DNA of 54,736 nucleotides from Gemmataceae bacterium (GTDB lineage Bacteria; Planctomycetota; Planctomycetia; Gemmatales; Gemmataceae), in contig JALHPZ010000037.1 in NCBI GenBank assembly GCA_022842245.1, forward strand, positions 1 to 54,736. The letters run 5' to 3'. Shown here piece by piece: positions 50,518 through 54,736 of the stretch. Numbering within the stretch: position 1 is the first letter of the stretch; every line of letters begins with the position of its first letter. The notes under the pieces were generated by a model that made no database searches, was not told the origin of the DNA, and saw only the letters and a program-made list of their open reading frames with translations. The position numbers were made by a program, and so were the translations under genes.

Positions 50518-53346
50518 ATGCGAACCGCGTTCTTTTTCCTCCTTCTCGCCTCGCCGCTGTCCGCCGCGCCGCCGGTGACGGCGCTCGCGTACCGCGCCGA
50601 CGGGAAGCTCCTCGCCGCCGGCACGCACGGCTCCGTCGCGCTCGTCGATCCGGCCACGGGTGAAGTCTCCTCGACGCTGCCTCAAATGGGTCGAGTCACG
50701 GCCGTCGCGTTCTCGAAGACGAACGTCCTCGCCGTCGCCTCCGGCGAGCCGGGGAAGACCGGCGTCGTACGCTTATACGATGCAAAACTGACACCGAAGC
50801 CGATCGCCGAGATTCCCGCCCACCGCGATGCGATCTACGCGCTCGCCTTCTCGCCGGACGGCGACACGCTCGCCACGGCCGGGTACGACCGTGTCATCAA
50901 GCTCTGGTCCGTCGCGAAGCCGGAGAAGCCCTTGCATCTCCTGCAAGACCACAGCGACGCGATCTACTCGGTCGCGTTCCACCCGAACGGCACGCTCTTC
51001 GCCTCCGGCTCCGCCGACCGGGCCGTGAAGGTCTGGGACGTCGCCAGCGGCCGGCGACTGTACACGCTCGGCGACCCGACCGACTGGGTCTACGCCGTGG
51101 CCTGGTCGCCGGACGGATCGAAACTCGCGGCCGGCGGCGGCGATAAGAGCATCCGCGTCTGGACCGCGACGGCCGAGGGCGGCAAGCTCGCGAATTCCGT
51201 CTTCGCCCACGAGCGCGGCGTCACGCGGCTGGCCTACTCGGCCGACGGCGGCACGCTCGTCAGCGTCGGCGAAGACGCGGTCGTGAAGACCTGGGACGCG
51301 ACGAAGATGGTCGAGCGAAAAGTCTTCGCGAAGCAGCCGGACCTGGTTCACGCCCTCGCGCTGCGGCCCGACGGGAAGCAACTCGCGCTTGGCCGGCACG
51401 ACGGCGTCGCCCTCTTCGCCGACCCCGCCACCGGCGCGAACGGGAAGGCGTTCCTGCCGGCGAAGCCGAAGCCCGCCAACGCCGATCGTTTCCCCACCGT
51501 CCGCGAATCCGGCTCCACCGATTCGGCCCGCGCCGCGATGGTTGTGAAACTTCCCGCCACGATCCACGGTTCGCTCGACCGCGCCGGCGACACCGACTAC
51601 TTCGCCTTCGAAGCGAAGGCCGGCGACGAGATCGGCGTGCAGGTTCTACGCGAGAAATCGAAGCTCGATCCTCGCCTGGCACTCGTCGATGCCGACGGAC
51701 GAATCCTGGCGGATAGCGACGGCGATATGCTCGGTTTCATGGCTTCGAAGGCCGGCCGCTACGTGGTCGCCATTCGCGACAAGGACTATCGCGGCGGTGC
51801 GGACTTCACTTATCGCTTGAACGTCGGCGACGTGCCGGTTGTCACGTCCGTCTTCCCGCTCGCTGTTCCCAAAGGGAAGGCCGTCGATGTGCATGTGGAC
51901 GGGGTGAACCTCGGCGCGGCGAAGCCGATGCGCGTGACCGCGCCGATGGACGCGGCCGTCGGCTCGCGCCTGACGCTGCCCGTCGGTGGCGCGACCATCG
52001 CCGTCGCCGAGTTCCCCTCCACCATCGTCACCGACGCCGGCACCGAACTCCGCAGCCTGCCCTCTTCCGCCGACGGCATCCTCGCGAAACCGGGCCAGTC
52101 GCAGACGATCAAGTTCACCGCGAAGAAGGGCGTCCCGCTCATCGTCGAAGTCCACGCCCGCCGGCTCGGCTCGCCGCTCGATTCCAGCATCGAACTCCTC
52201 GACGCCGCTGGAACTGTACTCCCGCGTGCGACGCTCCGCTGCGTCGCCAAGACGTACTCCGTCTTTCGCGACAACGACTCGGCCATCTCGGGCATCCGTA
52301 TCGAGAACTGGAACGAACTGGCGATGAACGACTACCTCTACGTCGGCACCGAACTCATGCGCATCGCCGCACTGCCGAAGGGGCCGGACGACGATTGTCA
52401 GTTCGTCTCGCGGTCCGGCCAGCGCCTCGGCTACCTCGGCACCACGCCGACGCACCACTACCTCGGCAACGTCATGTACAAGGTTGAAATCCATCCGCCG
52501 GGTTCGACGTTCCCGCCGAACGGCATGCCGGTCTTCCCGATCGCCTGGCGCAACGACGACGGCGGCCCCGGCTTCGGCAAGGATTCGATGCTATTCTTTG
52601 ATCCGCCCGCCGACGGTAGCTACCAAGTGCGCATCAGCGACTCGCGCGGCCAGGGTGGACCGGCGCATGCGTATCGACTGACCGTGCGGCCGCCACGGCC
52701 GGATTACTCCATCGATGCGAACCCGAAGTCGCCGAGCGTGTGGAAAGGCAACGGCCTGCCGATCACCGTCACCGCGAACCGCGTCGACGGCTTCGAGGGG
52801 CCGATCCAGGTGAAGCTCGTCGGCCTGCCGCCGGGCCTCCACGCCTCCGCGACGTTCATCGAGGCCGAGCAGGTGACGACGACGTTCACGCTGTTCGCCA
52901 GCAGCGACGCGCCCCCGCCGATGGGCGAGCTGAAGCTCGAAGCGACGGCCACCATCGACGGCAAACCCGTCACGCGCATCCTGAGCCTCGGCACGCCGAA
53001 GCTCGCCGAACCCGGCGATCTCGTCACGACCGTTTCGACCGAAGCGCTAAGCATCGAGCCGGGCAAGGAGACGAAATTCAAGGTGAGCGTCGAGCGCCGC
53101 AACGGCTTCAAGGGCCGTGTACCGCTCGACGTGCGCGGCCTGCCCCACGGCGTGCGCGTCCTGAACATCGGCCTGAACGGCATTCTGCTGACCGAGCGCG
53201 ATTCGGAGCGCGAGGTGGTGATCTACGCCGAGCCGTGGGTGAAGCCGATGTCGCACCCGCTCAGCGTCCTGTCGCGCCGCGAGAGCACGGGCAAGGAGCA
53301 CGCCGCGAAGACGGTGACGCTGACGGTGCTGGAGAAGACGAAATAA
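50518..53346 (+). CDS. Exported WD40 protein with pre-peptidase-like C-terminal domains
   Basis: The protein has 942 residues. Signal peptide MRTAFFFLLLASPLSAAPPV. Residues 20-310 are WD40 blades (AIYALAFSPDGDTLATAGYD; SVAFHPNGTLFASGSADRAV). Next is a PPC-type domain (SLDRAGDTDYFAFEAKAGDE, SKLDPRLALVDADGRILADS). A bacterial Ig-like module, a second PPC-like stretch (GSPLDSSIELLDAAGTVLPR) and two C-terminal Ig-like domains follow. Proteins of this build usually accompany DUF1501/DUF1549 pairs, suggesting a shared surface role. ATG 50509 adds MFS and would also be in frame; 50518 leaves room for TTGGGA as binding site. Confidence 0.88.
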   Translation: MRTAFFFLLLASPLSAAPPVTALAYRADGKLLAAGTHGSVALVDPATGEVSSTLPQMGRVTAVAFSKTNVLAVASGEPGKTGVVRLYDAKLTPKPIAEIPAHRDAIYALAFSPDGDTLATAGYDRVIKLWSVAKPEKPLHLLQDHSDAIYSVAFHPNGTLFASGSADRAVKVWDVASGRRLYTLGDPTDWVYAVAWSPDGSKLAAGGGDKSIRVWTATAEGGKLANSVFAHERGVTRLAYSADGGTLVSVGEDAVVKTWDATKMVERKVFAKQPDLVHALALRPDGKQLALGRHDGVALFADPATGANGKAFLPAKPKPANADRFPTVRESGSTDSARAAMVVKLPATIHGSLDRAGDTDYFAFEAKAGDEIGVQVLREKSKLDPRLALVDADGRILADSDGDMLGFMASKAGRYVVAIRDKDYRGGADFTYRLNVGDVPVVTSVFPLAVPKGKAVDVHVDGVNLGAAKPMRVTAPMDAAVGSRLTLPVGGATIAVAEFPSTIVTDAGTELRSLPSSADGILAKPGQSQTIKFTAKKGVPLIVEVHARRLGSPLDSSIELLDAAGTVLPRATLRCVAKTYSVFRDNDSAISGIRIENWNELAMNDYLYVGTELMRIAALPKGPDDDCQFVSRSGQRLGYLGTTPTHHYLGNVMYKVEIHPPGSTFPPNGMPVFPIAWRNDDGGPGFGKDSMLFFDPPADGSYQVRISDSRGQGGPAHAYRLTVRPPRPDYSIDANPKSPSVWKGNGLPITVTANRVDGFEGPIQVKLVGLPPGLHASATFIEAEQVTTTFTLFASSDAPPPMGELKLEATATIDGKPVTRILSLGTPKLAEPGDLVTTVSTEALSIEPGKETKFKVSVERRNGFKGRVPLDVRGLPHGVRVLNIGLNGILLTERDSEREVVIYAEPWVKPMSHPLSVLSRRESTGKEHAAKTVTLTVLEKTK

Positions 53347-53440
53347 CCACAAAGGACACGATGAGCACGAAGAGAAGGCCGAAGAGATTTTGAAATCCTC
53401 ATTCTCTTCTTCTTGGTGTCCTTTGTGCTCTCTGTGGTTA
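53344..53440. repeat. Imperfect palindrome of the widespread TTAACCACAGAG type
   Basis: TAACCACAAAGGACACGATG at the left end (53344) is opposed by CTTGGTGTCCTTTGTGCTCT and TGTGGTTA at the right end (to 53440). The left arm lacks an 8-9 base AGAGAGCAC segment present in the right arm. The stop codon of the WD40 gene lies inside the element. Similar palindromes (AACCACAGAGAGCACAAAGG) are common in bacterial genomes. Confidence 0.7.
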
Positions 53441-53496
53441 ACCGCTTCGAAGCATATATCAACTCGAAGACTTTTTCGTTCCCGTAGAGACCTCCC

Positions 53497-54675
<1,179 letters not shown>

Positions 54676-54683
54676 GTTCCAAT

Positions 54684-54736
54684 GGCGAGCGTCCCGGCGT
54701 GAGCGGGACGTGGCTGGGCGCGTCGAACCACGTCCC
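54684..54736. repeat. REP-like palindromes at the window end
   Basis: GTCCCGGCGTGAGCGGGAC forms a short hairpin (54691-54709). GGGACGTGG (54705-54713) is the exact complement of CCACGTCCC (54728-54736). The element may continue beyond the window. Confidence 0.5.

Overview
This window looks like a chromosomal segment of a GC-rich planctomycete, most likely of the Gemmataceae/Gemmatales group. The evidence is the gene content: two DUF1501 plus DUF1549/DUF1553 (planctomycete cytochrome-like) pairs, a WD40 protein with a pre-peptidase-like domain, several Hanks-type Ser/Thr kinases (one fused to a C-terminal propeller), Tat-exported Gfo/Idh/MocA, lactonase and phosphatase proteins, an MfnB homologue of C1-cofactor metabolism, a secreted FG-GAP protein with an LESRDNP-type N-terminus, and many imperfect intergenic palindromes. 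All assignments come from reading the sequence and protein motifs; no database search was run.

Layout. 1-1407: a mobile-element graveyard (tail of one transposase, a nested REP-like inverted repeat, the 3' end of an IS200-like transposase, the 3' end of an ISAs1-like transposase). 1408-8810: housekeeping-type genes, namely an ABC-F ATPase, an orphan Imm22-like protein, an overlapping GalT-like / NadD / FHA-GAF-histidine kinase operon, a BON-domain exported protein and a metallophosphoesterase. 9009-15925: a large secreted delta-60/FG-GAP protein, a kinase-propeller receptor and a zinc-ribbon protein with repeated Thr-rich motifs. 15965-23375: a minus-strand operon headed by VgrG and PAAR, followed by an FHA-DUF4123 adaptor, a small adaptor-like protein, a membrane-anchored protein with a nucleotidyltransferase-like C-terminus, an unknown protein and a DNA/RNA non-specific nuclease. 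This is the most interesting block: a contractile-injection spike with cargo, without tube, sheath or baseplate genes in the window.

23690-26784: a HEAT-like secreted protein, a GspG-like membrane protein and a VapC PIN toxin with an excisionase-like antitoxin. 26932-33736: DUF1501/DUF1549 pair, class III aminotransferase and Gfo/Idh/MocA oxidoreductase. 33737-34111: no protein gene, but a promoter, several hairpins and an intrinsic terminator that together look like a small RNA. 34112-40693: DUF2203, a pseudokinase, ASCH plus MfnB, and an unrecognised kinase/helical/helical three-gene module. 40743-46460: phosphatase, DUF4058, WD40, lactonase, and a cluster of small genes in which two neighbours are each broken by one in-frame TGA. 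46475-54675: a second DUF1501/DUF1549 pair, a WD40 protein and a class V aminotransferase.

A recurring theme is long imperfect palindromes that sit a few to about 20 bases upstream of start codons (28349-28463, 30984-31065, 47858-47939, 50421-50503). I saw no rRNA, tRNA, CRISPR array or complete mobile element.
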